A DNA stretch of 64,000 nt from the NCBI RefSeq assembly GCF_011799805.1, contig NZ_WXUB01000002.1, positions 806,001-870,000 of the forward strand, read 5' to 3'. The DNA is from Maribellus sediminis. GTDB lineage: Bacteria; Bacteroidota; Bacteroidia; Bacteroidales; Prolixibacteraceae. Below the pieces are notes generated by a model that was not told the DNA's origin, did no database searches, and saw nothing but the letters and a program-made list of their open reading frames with translations. Positions 8,890-17,115 of this stretch are shown here, one piece after another. Each line of letters begins with the position of its first letter. The stretch's first letter is position 1. The translations under genes and the position numbers were made by a program.

Positions 8890-10218
8890 CTAAAACAGGT
8901 AATTCAAACCAATATAAATACCGGAAGTACCATCTCGGTCGTCGGCGGCCATACCATAATCGCAACGAATGATAAAATTCTGATTCATTGCAATTCGCAG
9001 ACCGGCACCAAATGAGTAGTGCATACCTTCTGAATTCGATTCATAATAATCATCACGATCCTGATCACCAACAGGAATACTTTCAAATGATTTGATATTT
9101 CCGGTCACGCGTCCGAAATCAGCAAAGGCATTCAGGCCTAAATAAAAATTGTTATTGATGAACTGAAAGTGAGAAAACTTCCAGCGAGCTTCCACATTTC
9201 CAAGAAAGATGCCGTCGCCAACCACACGGTTACGCAGTACTCCGCGCAGCGAACTGGCTCCCCCCAAACCTTCGGAAGTAGCGCCCTTTAAAATCGAAGT
9301 GATCATTTGGGTTTGATAATAGAACGGTGCGTGGCCTGCAATCGTTGTTTGATAGGCCAAACGATATGCAAACGATAAATCCTTCGGAATGATGGTAAAA
9401 TACTGGCGGTGAATCACACTCATTTTTAAAAAATTGTCCTCGCCTCCCAGGAACTCGGGAGAACCGACCAGCACGACTTCTGTCCACAATCCTTTCATCG
9501 GATTTGGTTCGTTATCGCGGGTGTCGTAAACTACACCGCCTTTAAAGGTGGGAACAAATCCGCCATCGGCTTCTTCCTCAGTGATGATGCCCCATTCCTG
9601 ATATTTTTGGTACAATCCGGGTTGCTGGTCATGTGTAGGTAATTTATCTTCATCACTTTTTCCCTTGTTCAACTTATCGATATCCACATAATCGAGCTTA
9701 AAATTCAGAATATTTGCTCCTGCCAGCCATTTGATCTTTTTACCCGACAGGTTTCCACTCAAATCAACTTTAAACCGAAATAATTTTCGATCGTATTTAT
9801 AAAACATGCGGGTGCGGTAATCGGCCGATTCATCGTCGAACCAATCCATATTCACCACGGCATCGTAGCCGTTAAAACCAAAGAAGTCGTAGGCTTTATC
9901 CGACAGGTAGCTGATATCGAGCGAAGTTCGAATTCCTTCAATCAGTTGATCTGAATCGTAATAAAAACGATTGATCCCGCTCCCTTTTGTAAACCTCGAA
10001 ATTTCGAAATACAGCGAGTGGTTGTATTCCGGATATCGGCTACCATCGCCGTAATTGTATAGGTTTATTAAACCGCCATACTGAAAGCCAAGATCGGAAT
10101 CGAAGGTAATTGTTGGCAGAGCGCCAAAATTCCAGCCTGTTTTGGTTAGTTCTTCATCCTGGGAAAATACTGTAGTGAAGGTTAGCACGAGTGCAACGAG
10201 CAGCTGTAACTTTTTCAT
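8890..10218 (-). CDS. BamA/TamA-like outer-membrane beta-barrel protein (Omp85 family, no POTRA)
   Basis: 442 residues from ATG at 10218, which begins a clean signal peptide (MKKLQLLVALVLTFTTVFSQ); an in-frame ATG 36 bp upstream falls almost on the -7 box and is unlikely. Alternating beta-strand sequence runs throughout. The C-terminal half carries Omp85-like motifs: GLGGASSLRGVLRNRVVGD followed by NVEARW, and the end GIYIGLNYLF. No POTRA repeat precedes the barrel, so this is a surface antigen (D15) barrel alone rather than BamA itself. A role in outer-membrane transport or lipid handling is plausible but unproven. It is followed 71 bp later by the phosphatase gene on the same strand. Confidence 0.8.
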   Translation of the reverse strand: MKKLQLLVALVLTFTTVFSQDEELTKTGWNFGALPTITFDSDLGFQYGGLINLYNYGDGSRYPEYNHSLYFEISRFTKGSGINRFYYDSDQLIEGIRTSLDISYLSDKAYDFFGFNGYDAVVNMDWFDDESADYRTRMFYKYDRKLFRFKVDLSGNLSGKKIKWLAGANILNFKLDYVDIDKLNKGKSDEDKLPTHDQQPGLYQKYQEWGIITEEEADGGFVPTFKGGVVYDTRDNEPNPMKGLWTEVVLVGSPEFLGGEDNFLKMSVIHRQYFTIIPKDLSFAYRLAYQTTIAGHAPFYYQTQMITSILKGATSEGLGGASSLRGVLRNRVVGDGIFLGNVEARWKFSHFQFINNNFYLGLNAFADFGRVTGNIKSFESIPVGDQDRDDYYESNSEGMHYSFGAGLRIAMNQNFIIRCDYGMAADDRDGTSGIYIGLNYLF

Positions 10219-10242
10219 AAGATGGTTTTTGTTAGTATCAAT

Positions 10243-10250
10243 CAAATATA
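10243..10250 (-). promoter_or_regulatory. -7 box of the Omp85-like gene
   Basis: Minus strand TATATTTG, an exact TAnnTTTG match, 24 bp upstream of the ATG at 10218. A -33 TTTG at 19-21 bp spacing is not evident. Confidence 0.45.
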
Positions 10251-10291
10251 GCAATTCAATAGAAAAAGTGAATGAAAATTTCGTTTACGAC

Positions 10292-10329
10292 AAAAAAAAA
10301 GAACCGGCACAAACTGCACCGGCTCTTTT
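10292..10329 (-). terminator. Rho-independent terminator of the M28 peptidase gene
   Basis: On the minus strand AAAAGAGCCGG (10319-10329) pairs with CCGGTTCTTTT (10297-10307), with one G-U wobble, and runs into a T-tract. It sits 27 bp past the M28 stop codon. Confidence 0.75.
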
Positions 10330-10355
10330 GACTAAATATATCGGATAGTTTAGTT

Positions 10356-12029
10356 TTATTCGGGTTGTACTTTTGTACGTGTCCAGTCATCGGTATTGGC
10401 AAATTCCCAGGTACTCAGGAAGCCAATTTTAATGATGTTCAGCATTTTGTCCCAGTTTATTTTACTCAGCTCATCCGAAGGCTGGTGGTAATCGGGATGC
10501 ATGGCTGCCATGTAATAGAAAACCGGAATACCGGCCTCGGCGAAAGGCGCATGATCGCTTCCCCCACCCGGCTTTTCCGACGGGCTATAAGTTAAATCGA
10601 GATTGATATCGTAGTCTTCAACATATTTTTTGGTGGCTTCTTCAATGTTGTAATTGGCCTCGGTATAAACCATTCTTGCCATATTTTTAGCCGTATCCTG
10701 TTCAGTATCTCTCGCAATCATGTCGTAGTTCAGGTTTAACACCACGTTCATATCTTTTTCTTTGGCTTGTTCAACAAAGTATTTCGAGCCATACAAACCT
10801 TTTTCCTCGCCTGTCCAGGCGGCGAAAATAATCGAGCGTTCCGGTTTCTTACCGGTAGCTTTAAAAGCTTTGGCAATCGACAGCACACCAACTGTTCCGG
10901 AAGCGTTATCATCGGCGCCATTCCATATCCAACCATCGTGTTTTCCAAGGTGATCGTAGTGTCCGCCAACCACAATAAATTCATCTTTCTTTTCGCCTTC
11001 AATCATTCCAACCACATTGCGGGCTTTAACGATCTCGGAATTAACTGAAGTTTTAAAAGCCACTGATTTACCGTTCAAAACCTGCGACTGAGGTTTCAGG
11101 TCGTTTGCAACTTCTTTTTCGAAAGCTTCGAAATCGATACCGGTTCCGGAAATGATGGCATTAACCACACGAGGAGTTACCATAAAAGAAGGGATGCTAC
11201 CCCCAAGTTCTTTACCCGGCATAGCCATTCTGTTGGTATAATACGAACTAAGTGGTTGATCAGCTTCATAATAGGCACCTTTAACCGGGTAGATCTGGTT
11301 TTTCGACCAGCTCATACTTGGATCATAATCCGGTATAATTTGAATAACGGCAATAACACCAGCATCAGCCAGGCGATCCATTTTGTCCCGCTCTATACGA
11401 TACATTGCACGCCGGTCTTCCAGAGTGAACTTTTCATATCCAACCGACGATGTATCCTGATGTCCCGGATATCCTCTTAAAACAACGGCGATTTTTCCTT
11501 TCAGGTCGATTTTTGCCAGATCATCGTAACCTTCGTCTTCATTCTTAAAGCCATAACCCACAAAGACTAAACCTGCCTGAGCTGACTGGCCTACAGTTCC
11601 GGTGTTCACGCTAAAATCACTTTGATAAGCAAAATCTACCGCGCTTTCGCTTCCCGGGCTACTGGTTACAACAGAGAATTTTTGCTCGTCGCCAGGCTCG
11701 TATTGCAGCAGGCTAAAATTCTGATAGAAGGTTTTCGAGGCCGTGGGACGTATTCCGGCCATCATTTCCTGGCGGGTTGGACGGGAATATACTTCGTCGC
11801 CAAACGGTTCAACACCATAAAGTTCCATCATAGCCGCAATGTAATCAGCTGCCATATAGGCGCCCTTGGTTCCAACAGCACGCCCTTCGGTCCAATCAGA
11901 AGCTAAAAAGCCAAGCTGGCTCTTTATCGATTCCATCGTAAGTGCCTCAAGACCTTTCTCTGCCTCGGTTTGAGCAAAAGAAAATGCAGAAGCACATAAA
12001 AGAGTAATAATTACAGCAGTTTTTTTCAT
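10356..12029 (-). CDS. secreted M28 family zinc aminopeptidase
   Basis: 557 residues with a signal peptide (about 1-20, SFAQ). An N-terminal part and a PA-like inserted domain (about 140-330, GLVFVGYGFKN...GKIAVVLRGYPG) precede the M28 core. The five co-catalytic zinc ligands are visible: His in GGHYDHLG, bridging Asp in NGADDNASG, Glu in WTGEEKGLYGS (catalytic Glu plus ligand), Asp in LNYDMIARD and His in GGGSDHAPF. Such enzymes release N-terminal amino acids from peptides in the periplasm or outside the cell. With the nearby M14 pair it points to peptide feeding. It is transcribed alone, with its own terminator. Confidence 0.93.
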   Translation of the reverse strand: MKKTAVIITLLCASAFSFAQTEAEKGLEALTMESIKSQLGFLASDWTEGRAVGTKGAYMAADYIAAMMELYGVEPFGDEVYSRPTRQEMMAGIRPTASKTFYQNFSLLQYEPGDEQKFSVVTSSPGSESAVDFAYQSDFSVNTGTVGQSAQAGLVFVGYGFKNEDEGYDDLAKIDLKGKIAVVLRGYPGHQDTSSVGYEKFTLEDRRAMYRIERDKMDRLADAGVIAVIQIIPDYDPSMSWSKNQIYPVKGAYYEADQPLSSYYTNRMAMPGKELGGSIPSFMVTPRVVNAIISGTGIDFEAFEKEVANDLKPQSQVLNGKSVAFKTSVNSEIVKARNVVGMIEGEKKDEFIVVGGHYDHLGKHDGWIWNGADDNASGTVGVLSIAKAFKATGKKPERSIIFAAWTGEEKGLYGSKYFVEQAKEKDMNVVLNLNYDMIARDTEQDTAKNMARMVYTEANYNIEEATKKYVEDYDINLDLTYSPSEKPGGGSDHAPFAEAGIPVFYYMAAMHPDYHQPSDELSKINWDKMLNIIKIGFLSTWEFANTDDWTRTKVQPE

Positions 12030-12364
12030 GAAAAAGTGAATTTGTTAATGAATTGATTTTTGATTTACATTATGAAAACCAATATTACTAAAAACCCTTC
12101 ACAATATAATCTTATGTTCAGGTTAAAATTGCTCACTTACGGTTATTTAATCTGCTTCTAAATATGCCCTGTTGCTTCATTTTAAGGGCTTTGTGTGAAA
12201 CATCCGCATCAGTGCTTCCGTTTTGTAATTGAAACCATAATCGATTAATACGTCACCATGAAATGAGCATGAGAATGGAATTCTCTCCAATTGAGATAAT
12301 TATCCGTCAGTTGACGGACATGTGAATTCCAACTGATGCCTTAAACAATTTAAAATTCAAACAG
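12030..12364. other. intergenic region with a perfect short palindrome
   Basis: 335 bp between divergent genes. It holds TCCGTCAGTTGACGGA at 12303-12318 (listed separately). A 29-codon frame from ATG 12072 has no support and is not called. No consensus promoter was found for the 241-residue gene. Confidence 0.5.
12303..12318. repeat. TCCGTCA palindrome, copy 1 of 3
   Basis: TCCGTCAGTTGACGGA can fold as TCCGTC/GACGGA. The identical 16-mer recurs at 39173-39188 inside the cobalamin riboswitch, and a variant TCCGTCAACCGACGGA lies at 18604-18619 in the palindromic element. It is likely the core of a dispersed REP-like repeat. Confidence 0.55.
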
Positions 12365-13090
12365 ATGAAAAAAATTATCAAAGTAGCAGGCTCCATTTAT
12401 AAGGAAGAGTTGCTGATGCCGCTCGAAAAGAACATACTGCCCAATACTACTGTACTGGAAGCTACACATCCTTACGCACATTATTACGGGCAGGTGCCAC
12501 AGGTTCCGAAACCGAATTCGTTATTCTTGCTAACCCGGAAATTCTATTTTCTTGAAGAATTTCTTGCACTTGTTAACCAGATTTCTGATTGCTGGCAGGA
12601 CCAGATAAATTTTGCAAGCGCTTACCTCGAGTACAAAGGAAAGCAATATCCTGCCATTCGCCTGAAGCATTTTCCAAATTACGAACGCTTGCAATACTTA
12701 CAGAATTGCCTGAAAGATTTTGGGATGGAATTTATGCCTAAAATTCAGTACGAAGGGAAATCGGTTTCGAGGGTACAGAAATTTTTTGAAATGTACGAAG
12801 TTGAACCCGGAATATTTTTCGACAACGAAGAGCGAAATAAAGGCTATATTTTCTGCGATGAGCAATTCAATAACCAGCAGTTCGAGTTGACGCTTCAACG
12901 ATTGAGAAATAACAGTAATTGCGGACTTATGGATGCCGTTCAGGGAGATATTATGGTTGACGGAATACTTGTAAAAATTATACGTGTCTATGCCGAAGGA
13001 ATTCAGAGTTCGCAACTAAAATGTTTGAAATCAGAATTTAACAAATCGTTTTCGAGGTTGGAGAGAAAAGAGAAAGTTGCCTTTTTTTAA
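12365..13090 (+). CDS. unrecognised cytoplasmic protein, 241 residues
   Basis: I do not recognise a family. There is no signal peptide or membrane segment. The sequence is mixed alpha/beta, rich in Phe, Tyr and Asn, with a LNQISDCW-type helix around residues 70-80 and a C-terminal Lys/Arg-rich helix (about 218-241, KSEFNKSFSRLERKEK). Start ATG 12365 follows an A-rich leader. The codon pattern is like its neighbours and the frame is uninterrupted, so it is a real gene. It is monocistronic, ending at a bidirectional terminator shared with the superoxide dismutase gene. Confidence 0.7.
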   Translation: MKKIIKVAGSIYKEELLMPLEKNILPNTTVLEATHPYAHYYGQVPQVPKPNSLFLLTRKFYFLEEFLALVNQISDCWQDQINFASAYLEYKGKQYPAIRLKHFPNYERLQYLQNCLKDFGMEFMPKIQYEGKSVSRVQKFFEMYEVEPGIFFDNEERNKGYIFCDEQFNNQQFELTLQRLRNNSNCGLMDAVQGDIMVDGILVKIIRVYAEGIQSSQLKCLKSEFNKSFSRLERKEKVAFF

Positions 13091-13094
13091 AATA

Positions 13095-13126
13095 AAAACC
13101 CCGGAGCCTCTGCTCCGGGGAAAAAA
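13095..13126. terminator. bidirectional terminator between the unknown gene and superoxide dismutase
   Basis: CCCCGGAGC (13099-13107), loop CTCT, GCTCCGGGG (13112-13120), with an A-run on the left and another on the right, so it can act on both strands for the convergent genes. Confidence 0.85.
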
Positions 13127-13137
13127 CCAAAAATCAA

Positions 13138-13737
13138 CTAACCTTTAAACCGCCTGGCGACTTCATCCCAGTTGATGAGATTCCAGAATGCATTCACATA
13201 ATCCGGACGTCTGTTTTGATAGTTCAGGTAATATGCATGTTCCCATACATCAATCCCGAGAATCGGGGTTCCCTGTACTTCGGCCACATCCATCAGCGGA
13301 TTATCCTGATTGGGCGTAGACGAAACCACCAGTTTATTATTTTGAAGAACCAACCATGCCCAACCTGACCCAAAGCGAGTCAAAGCTGCCTTAGAGAAGG
13401 CCTCCTGGAATTTTTCTACTGATTCGAAAGAGTCTTTAATTGCATCGAGCAAAACTCCTTCGGGAGCAGGTGCACCACCCGGAGCAATAACACTCCAGTA
13501 CAAATTGTGGTTGTAAAAACCTCCTCCGTTATTTCTTACTGCAGTTGATAAACCTGAAACACCTGCCAGCAATTCTTCAATGCTTTTGCCTGCCAGTTCT
13601 GTTCCTTCAACTGCTCCGTTCAAATTATTGGTATATCCCGCATGATGCTTTGTATGGTGAATTTCCATTGTTCGTGCATCGATGTGAGGTTCTAATGCGT
13701 CGTAATTATATCCTAATTTTACTAATTCAAATGACAT
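13138..13737 (-). CDS. superoxide dismutase, Mn-type or cambialistic Fe/Mn
   Basis: 199 residues, standard for bacterial Fe/Mn SOD, no signal peptide, cytoplasmic. The four metal ligands are His27 (IHHTKHH), His77 (GFYNHNLYW), Asp163 and His167 (DVWEHAYY). Second-sphere residues look Mn-type: Gly in GGGFYNH, where Fe enzymes usually have Gln, and Gln in PNQDNPL. Relatives in Bacteroides can use either metal, so specificity is inferred. It converts superoxide to oxygen and hydrogen peroxide. A near-perfect promoter lies upstream. With the flavodiiron protein nearby it belongs to oxygen defence. Confidence 0.96.
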   Translation of the reverse strand: MSFELVKLGYNYDALEPHIDARTMEIHHTKHHAGYTNNLNGAVEGTELAGKSIEELLAGVSGLSTAVRNNGGGFYNHNLYWSVIAPGGAPAPEGVLLDAIKDSFESVEKFQEAFSKAALTRFGSGWAWLVLQNNKLVVSSTPNQDNPLMDVAEVQGTPILGIDVWEHAYYLNYQNRRPDYVNAFWNLINWDEVARRFKG

Positions 13738-13778
13738 TTTATTGTTTTTAAAGATTAAAATATGTTTTTTTCTGCATT

Positions 13779-13810
13779 CAAAATTAAACGCTATTTAGAA
13801 CTATTCCAAA
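13779..13810 (-). promoter_or_regulatory. promoter of the superoxide dismutase gene
   Basis: Minus strand TTTG (13807-13810), 20 bp, TAATTTTG (13779-13786): an exact match to the Bacteroidota TTTG-N19/20-TAnnTTTG consensus. It lies 42 bp above the ATG. Confidence 0.75.
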
Positions 13811-13892
13811 TCTTCTGACCATTAAAACACATCAATATCTTTTATTGTTCATAGAATTATTAAATAATACTGTTTCAGCCGTATAAAACTTA

Positions 13893-13900
13893 TACTTTTG
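13893..13900 (+). promoter_or_regulatory. -7 box of the MATE gene; decides its start
   Basis: TACTTTTG matches TAnnTTTG. Its last base is the G of a possible upstream GTG start, so that start would lie upstream of transcription. The ATG at 13921, 20 nt downstream, is therefore the start. Confidence 0.6.
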
Positions 13901-13920
13901 TGGCTTCAGCATCGAAGTAC

Positions 13921-15222
13921 ATGAATCGAAATATCCTAAAACTAGCCTTACCCAATATTGTAAGCAACATTACTGTTCCCCTGCTCGGACTGGTTGACCT
14001 GGCGCTTATGGGTCACCTCGATTCGGAAGTGTACATTGGTGCAATTGCCCTGGGTGGAGTACTATTCAATTTTATTTACTGGGGATTTAGTTTTTTGCGC
14101 ATGAGTACCTCGGGTTTTACAGCACAGGCTTATGGTGAAAAAGATGGCTCCAAAAGCGTCAATATCCTGGCAAGGGCCTTACTGGTTGTTGCTTTTGCCA
14201 GCCTGTTAATTCTGAGTTTGCAAGCGCCGATTGCCTGGGCAAGTTTTAAAGTTATTGGTGGAAGTGCTGATGTGGAAGCCCTGGCAAAAAGTTATTTCGG
14301 AATTCGGATATGGGCGGCACCGGCTGCATTAAGTTTATTTGTTTTCAGCGGCTGGTTCCTGGGCATGCAAAACGCCCGCTATCCAATGATCATAGCTATT
14401 TTGGTGAATGTTGTCAACATTATTCTCAGTGTCTTCTTTGTTTTTGCGCTTAAAATGAATTCAAATGGCGTGGCTTTGGGAACGGCTATATCGCAATATG
14501 TTGGACTGGCCACTGCGCTAATACTTTTTAATAAAAGATACAGGCACCTGATCAAGGCTATTTCGAAAAAGGCAATTTTAGATGTTCATCTGCTGGTCCA
14601 GTTTTTTAAAGTGAACACCGATATATTTATTCGAACGTTTTGTATCATTCTTGTTTTCACTTTTTTCACTTCGAAATCAGCAAGTATGAACGACACCATT
14701 CTGGCAGTCAATTCACTGTTGATCCAGTTATTGTTGTTCTTCTCCTTTTTTATCGATGGTTTTGCTTATGCCGGCGAGGCACTCGTTGGCAAATACATTG
14801 GTGCCGGTAATATCCCGAATTTGAAGAAAGTGGTAAAACTCCTGTTTGTATGGGGTTTCGGTCTGGCCATTGTTTTTACTTTAACCTATCTGCCCGGTGT
14901 AAACCTGATATTAAAAGTTCTTACTTCACAAACCGAGGTCATCGAAGGTGCACAGGCCTTTCTTCCCTGGGTGATCCTGGTTCCTGTGGCCAGCTTTGCT
15001 TCGTTTATCTGGGATGGAATTTACATTGGCGCGACCGCCTCAAAAGCCATGCGCAACACCTTGTTGATTTCCACATTCGTGTTTTTTGCACCGGTTTACT
15101 ACTTCCTGAATCCAATATTAGGAAACCACGCCCTTTGGCTCGGAATGATACTGTTTATGTTTATGCGCGGAGTTGTACAAACAATTTTGTACAAACGGGC
15201 CATATTACAACCGTTGCAATAA
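13921..15222 (+). CDS. MATE family efflux transporter (DinF-like)
   Basis: 433 residues from ATG 13921. About twelve hydrophobic segments fill the protein in two similar halves. The opening NILKLALPNIVSNITVPLLG, then ALMGHLDSEVYIGAIALGG and the GFTAQAYGEKD loop are the DinF-branch MATE pattern; the second half repeats it with YAGEALVGKYIGAG. MATE proteins export drugs, organic cations or metabolites in exchange for protons or sodium across the inner membrane; the substrate here is unknown. Its stop codon abuts the stop of the convergent SGNH hydrolase with no base between. Confidence 0.93.
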   Translation: MNRNILKLALPNIVSNITVPLLGLVDLALMGHLDSEVYIGAIALGGVLFNFIYWGFSFLRMSTSGFTAQAYGEKDGSKSVNILARALLVVAFASLLILSLQAPIAWASFKVIGGSADVEALAKSYFGIRIWAAPAALSLFVFSGWFLGMQNARYPMIIAILVNVVNIILSVFFVFALKMNSNGVALGTAISQYVGLATALILFNKRYRHLIKAISKKAILDVHLLVQFFKVNTDIFIRTFCIILVFTFFTSKSASMNDTILAVNSLLIQLLLFFSFFIDGFAYAGEALVGKYIGAGNIPNLKKVVKLLFVWGFGLAIVFTLTYLPGVNLILKVLTSQTEVIEGAQAFLPWVILVPVASFASFIWDGIYIGATASKAMRNTLLISTFVFFAPVYYFLNPILGNHALWLGMILFMFMRGVVQTILYKRAILQPLQ

Positions 15223-15981
15223 TTAAAGCACCACTTTCAGCCAGGCTTCAGCCATTAATTGTGCGCCTGCCATCGATGGGTGAACGCCATCACCAGTCCA
15301 GTATGTTCCCGGAGCATGTTTTATGGCTTCATCGTAAACAGCCTGGAAAGGCACCCACAAAGTATCAAAGGCTTCAGAAACACGTTTTGCAGCAGCCTGG
15401 TATTGCTGCATTGGCTCAATCCACGTTTGGTCTACCGCCCTTGTTTCCAGCACATAAAATGGTTCGCAAAGCACCAGTTTTACATCCGGCAAAGCCTTTT
15501 TAGTACGCTCCAGCAATTTGGTGTAGTCGTTTTCATAAATTTCAACCGTACCGTCGTAATTACCGTTTCGTTTGTGCCAGTAATCATTTACACCAATCAA
15601 AATACTCAACACATTCGGTTTTAAATCCAAACAATCTTTATCCCAACGATCAGCAAGCTGATAAACTTTATTTCCGCTAATTCCACGGTTGTAGATGGTG
15701 AGCCCTTTTTCGGGCATGGCGTTTAGTAAATTTGAGGCAGCCAAAAATGCATATCCTCCACCAAACGAAGAACCATTATTTGGTAACTCCTTTGTTTTCT
15801 CGCGACCGGCGTCGGTAATCGAATCGCCCTGAAACAAAATAGTGTCGCCTGTTTCAAATATAGAAGCCGCAGCACTTCCCGCTTCTTTACTGATACAACT
15901 TGATACAATGGCCGGAATACTCGCAACTGCCGCAGCACCTGATGTTGATTTTAAAAGAAAATTACGTCGGGAAAGATTCAT
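15223..15981 (-). CDS. SGNH/GDSL-family hydrolase, Tat-exported lipoprotein
   Basis: 252 residues. The N-terminus has a twin-arginine motif (SRRNFLLKS) followed by a lipobox ending at Cys29 (VSSC), so it is likely Tat-exported and lipid-anchored. SGNH blocks are all present: FQGDSITDAG (nucleophile Ser54), the Gly in RGISGNKVYQ, GVNDYW (oxyanion Asn), and DGVHPS near the C-terminus (catalytic Asp and His). Relatives are esterases that deacetylate glycans or hydrolyse lipids; carbohydrate esterase activity is a reasonable guess. The gene is single and divergent from the TonB-C/TPR gene. Confidence 0.9.
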   Translation of the reverse strand: MNLSRRNFLLKSTSGAAAVASIPAIVSSCISKEAGSAAASIFETGDTILFQGDSITDAGREKTKELPNNGSSFGGGYAFLAASNLLNAMPEKGLTIYNRGISGNKVYQLADRWDKDCLDLKPNVLSILIGVNDYWHKRNGNYDGTVEIYENDYTKLLERTKKALPDVKLVLCEPFYVLETRAVDQTWIEPMQQYQAAAKRVSEAFDTLWVPFQAVYDEAIKHAPGTYWTGDGVHPSMAGAQLMAEAWLKVVL

Positions 15982-16168
15982 TTGGTTAAGTATTTTTATG
16001 TTGAATGATAAAAGTAGTAAAAATTCAATTGTAGCTCATTTCCTATTCCATTTTTAATCCAGTCACAATAAACGTTTGATAAAAACCCAGAGATTGAACT
16101 TTTCGATGATAGAACAGGCTTTAGAATGGGATTTTGACGCTTGAATTGCAACACTACTTCCCACTAAA

Positions 16169-16217
16169 ACATAATTGAAATAAATGCAACATAGTTGAAA
16201 CATTTCGCACATAATTG
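16169..16217. promoter_or_regulatory. three direct repeats at 20-bp spacing (possible LytTR-type operator)
   Basis: ACATAATTG (16169-16177), ACATAGTTG (16189-16197) and ACATAATTG (16209-16217) are 9-bp repeats starting exactly 20 bp apart, so they face nearly the same side of the helix. LytTR regulators bind paired 9-bp direct repeats about two turns apart, which fits in outline. They lie 100-150 bp upstream of the TonB-C/TPR gene in the 336-bp divergent gap 15982-16317. The remainder of that gap shows no consensus promoter. Confidence 0.5.
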
Positions 16218-16317
16218 CTATGTCCTGCTATGATTGTCGATGTAATTTTACTACAGGTCTTTTCCTCCATTCTTTGTGAAATTGCGCTACTATTAGTAAC
16301 AATTAAAATCATAAGCC

Positions 16318-17058
16318 ATGAAAACTATTTTAGTAATGCTAATTGCTATTGGACTCACATTAGCAGGTAATGCTCAGGAAAAAATGTCGCGGACACTGGA
16401 AAGGATGGATGTAATCCCAGCCCAATTTACCGGTACCCAGTACATCGCAAACACGGATCAAAGTGCTGATTTGTTTATGCAATTTTTACGCAGTTCGATA
16501 AGTGAGGATAACAAATTATCGGCAGTGAATTACGAAGGTACGGAAGTAGTAAAATTTACCGTTACCGAAACAGGAGAAGTGAAAGACATCAGGTTTGTCA
16601 ACAGTGTTTGTGTCCAGATTGATAATGCCATTGCACGGGCCATAGAATCGACCAGCGGAATGTGGAAACCCGCAATAAAAGGTGACGAATTTGGTGAATG
16701 TTATCCAGAGATAAGTTTATGTTTCTCACATAAAACAGGTAATGTGGAAACACAGGAACACTTTATAAACCAGGCAGAGAAGCACTATGAAAAGGCTAGC
16801 CAGCAAATGTTTGTTGATCAAAACCTGAAAAAAGCTGAACGAAACTTTACTGAAGTTTTGAATTACATGCCCTACGATGGGAGTACACTTTATTTAAGAG
16901 GTATTTGTCGCTACGAAAGAGGTAATACTGAAGGAGCAATAGATGACTGGTCGCGCTTTACCGAAATAACCGGCCTAACCGCCGCACCACCAGAACTAGT
17001 GCTGGATGAAAAACAATTTAAAGGCGTTGAAGCGTTCGCCAGCTTGTACAAGAAATAA
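16318..17058 (+). CDS. periplasmic TonB-C-like/TPR protein
   Basis: 246 residues with a cleavable signal peptide (about 1-19, LTLAGNAQ). Residues about 50-135 look like a TonB C-terminal domain: VVKFTVTETGEVKDIRFVNSV followed by DNAIARAIESTSGMWKPAIKGDE is the usual helix-strand pattern. Residues about 145-215 form two TPR-like helices (AEKHYEKASQQMFVDQNLKKAERNF; LYLRGICRYERGNTEGAIDDW). There is no transmembrane anchor, so it is unlikely to energise receptors as TonB does; a scaffold role in the periplasm is more likely. The gene stands alone between repeats upstream and a strong terminator downstream. Confidence 0.75.
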   Translation: MKTILVMLIAIGLTLAGNAQEKMSRTLERMDVIPAQFTGTQYIANTDQSADLFMQFLRSSISEDNKLSAVNYEGTEVVKFTVTETGEVKDIRFVNSVCVQIDNAIARAIESTSGMWKPAIKGDEFGECYPEISLCFSHKTGNVETQEHFINQAEKHYEKASQQMFVDQNLKKAERNFTEVLNYMPYDGSTLYLRGICRYERGNTEGAIDDWSRFTEITGLTAAPPELVLDEKQFKGVEAFASLYKK

Positions 17059-17066
17059 TCACAAAA

Positions 17067-17095
17067 AAAGCCACCGATGATTCATCGGTGGCTTT
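17067..17095. terminator. bidirectional terminator between the TonB-C/TPR gene and fprA
   Basis: AAAGCCACCGATGA (17067-17080) and TCATCGGTGGCTTT (17082-17095) form a long perfect stem flanked by A- and T-rich sequence, placed between two convergent genes. Confidence 0.85.
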
Positions 17096-17115
17096 AGTAA
17101 ATATTCTACAAATCT

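Noticed and set aside
12072-12161. 29-codon frame with ATG in the M28 upstream region
   Set aside because: Too short, no ribosome-binding site, no family pattern; could be chance.
13900-13920. GTG start for the MATE gene
   Set aside because: The GTG overlaps the -7 promoter box; transcription would begin after it.
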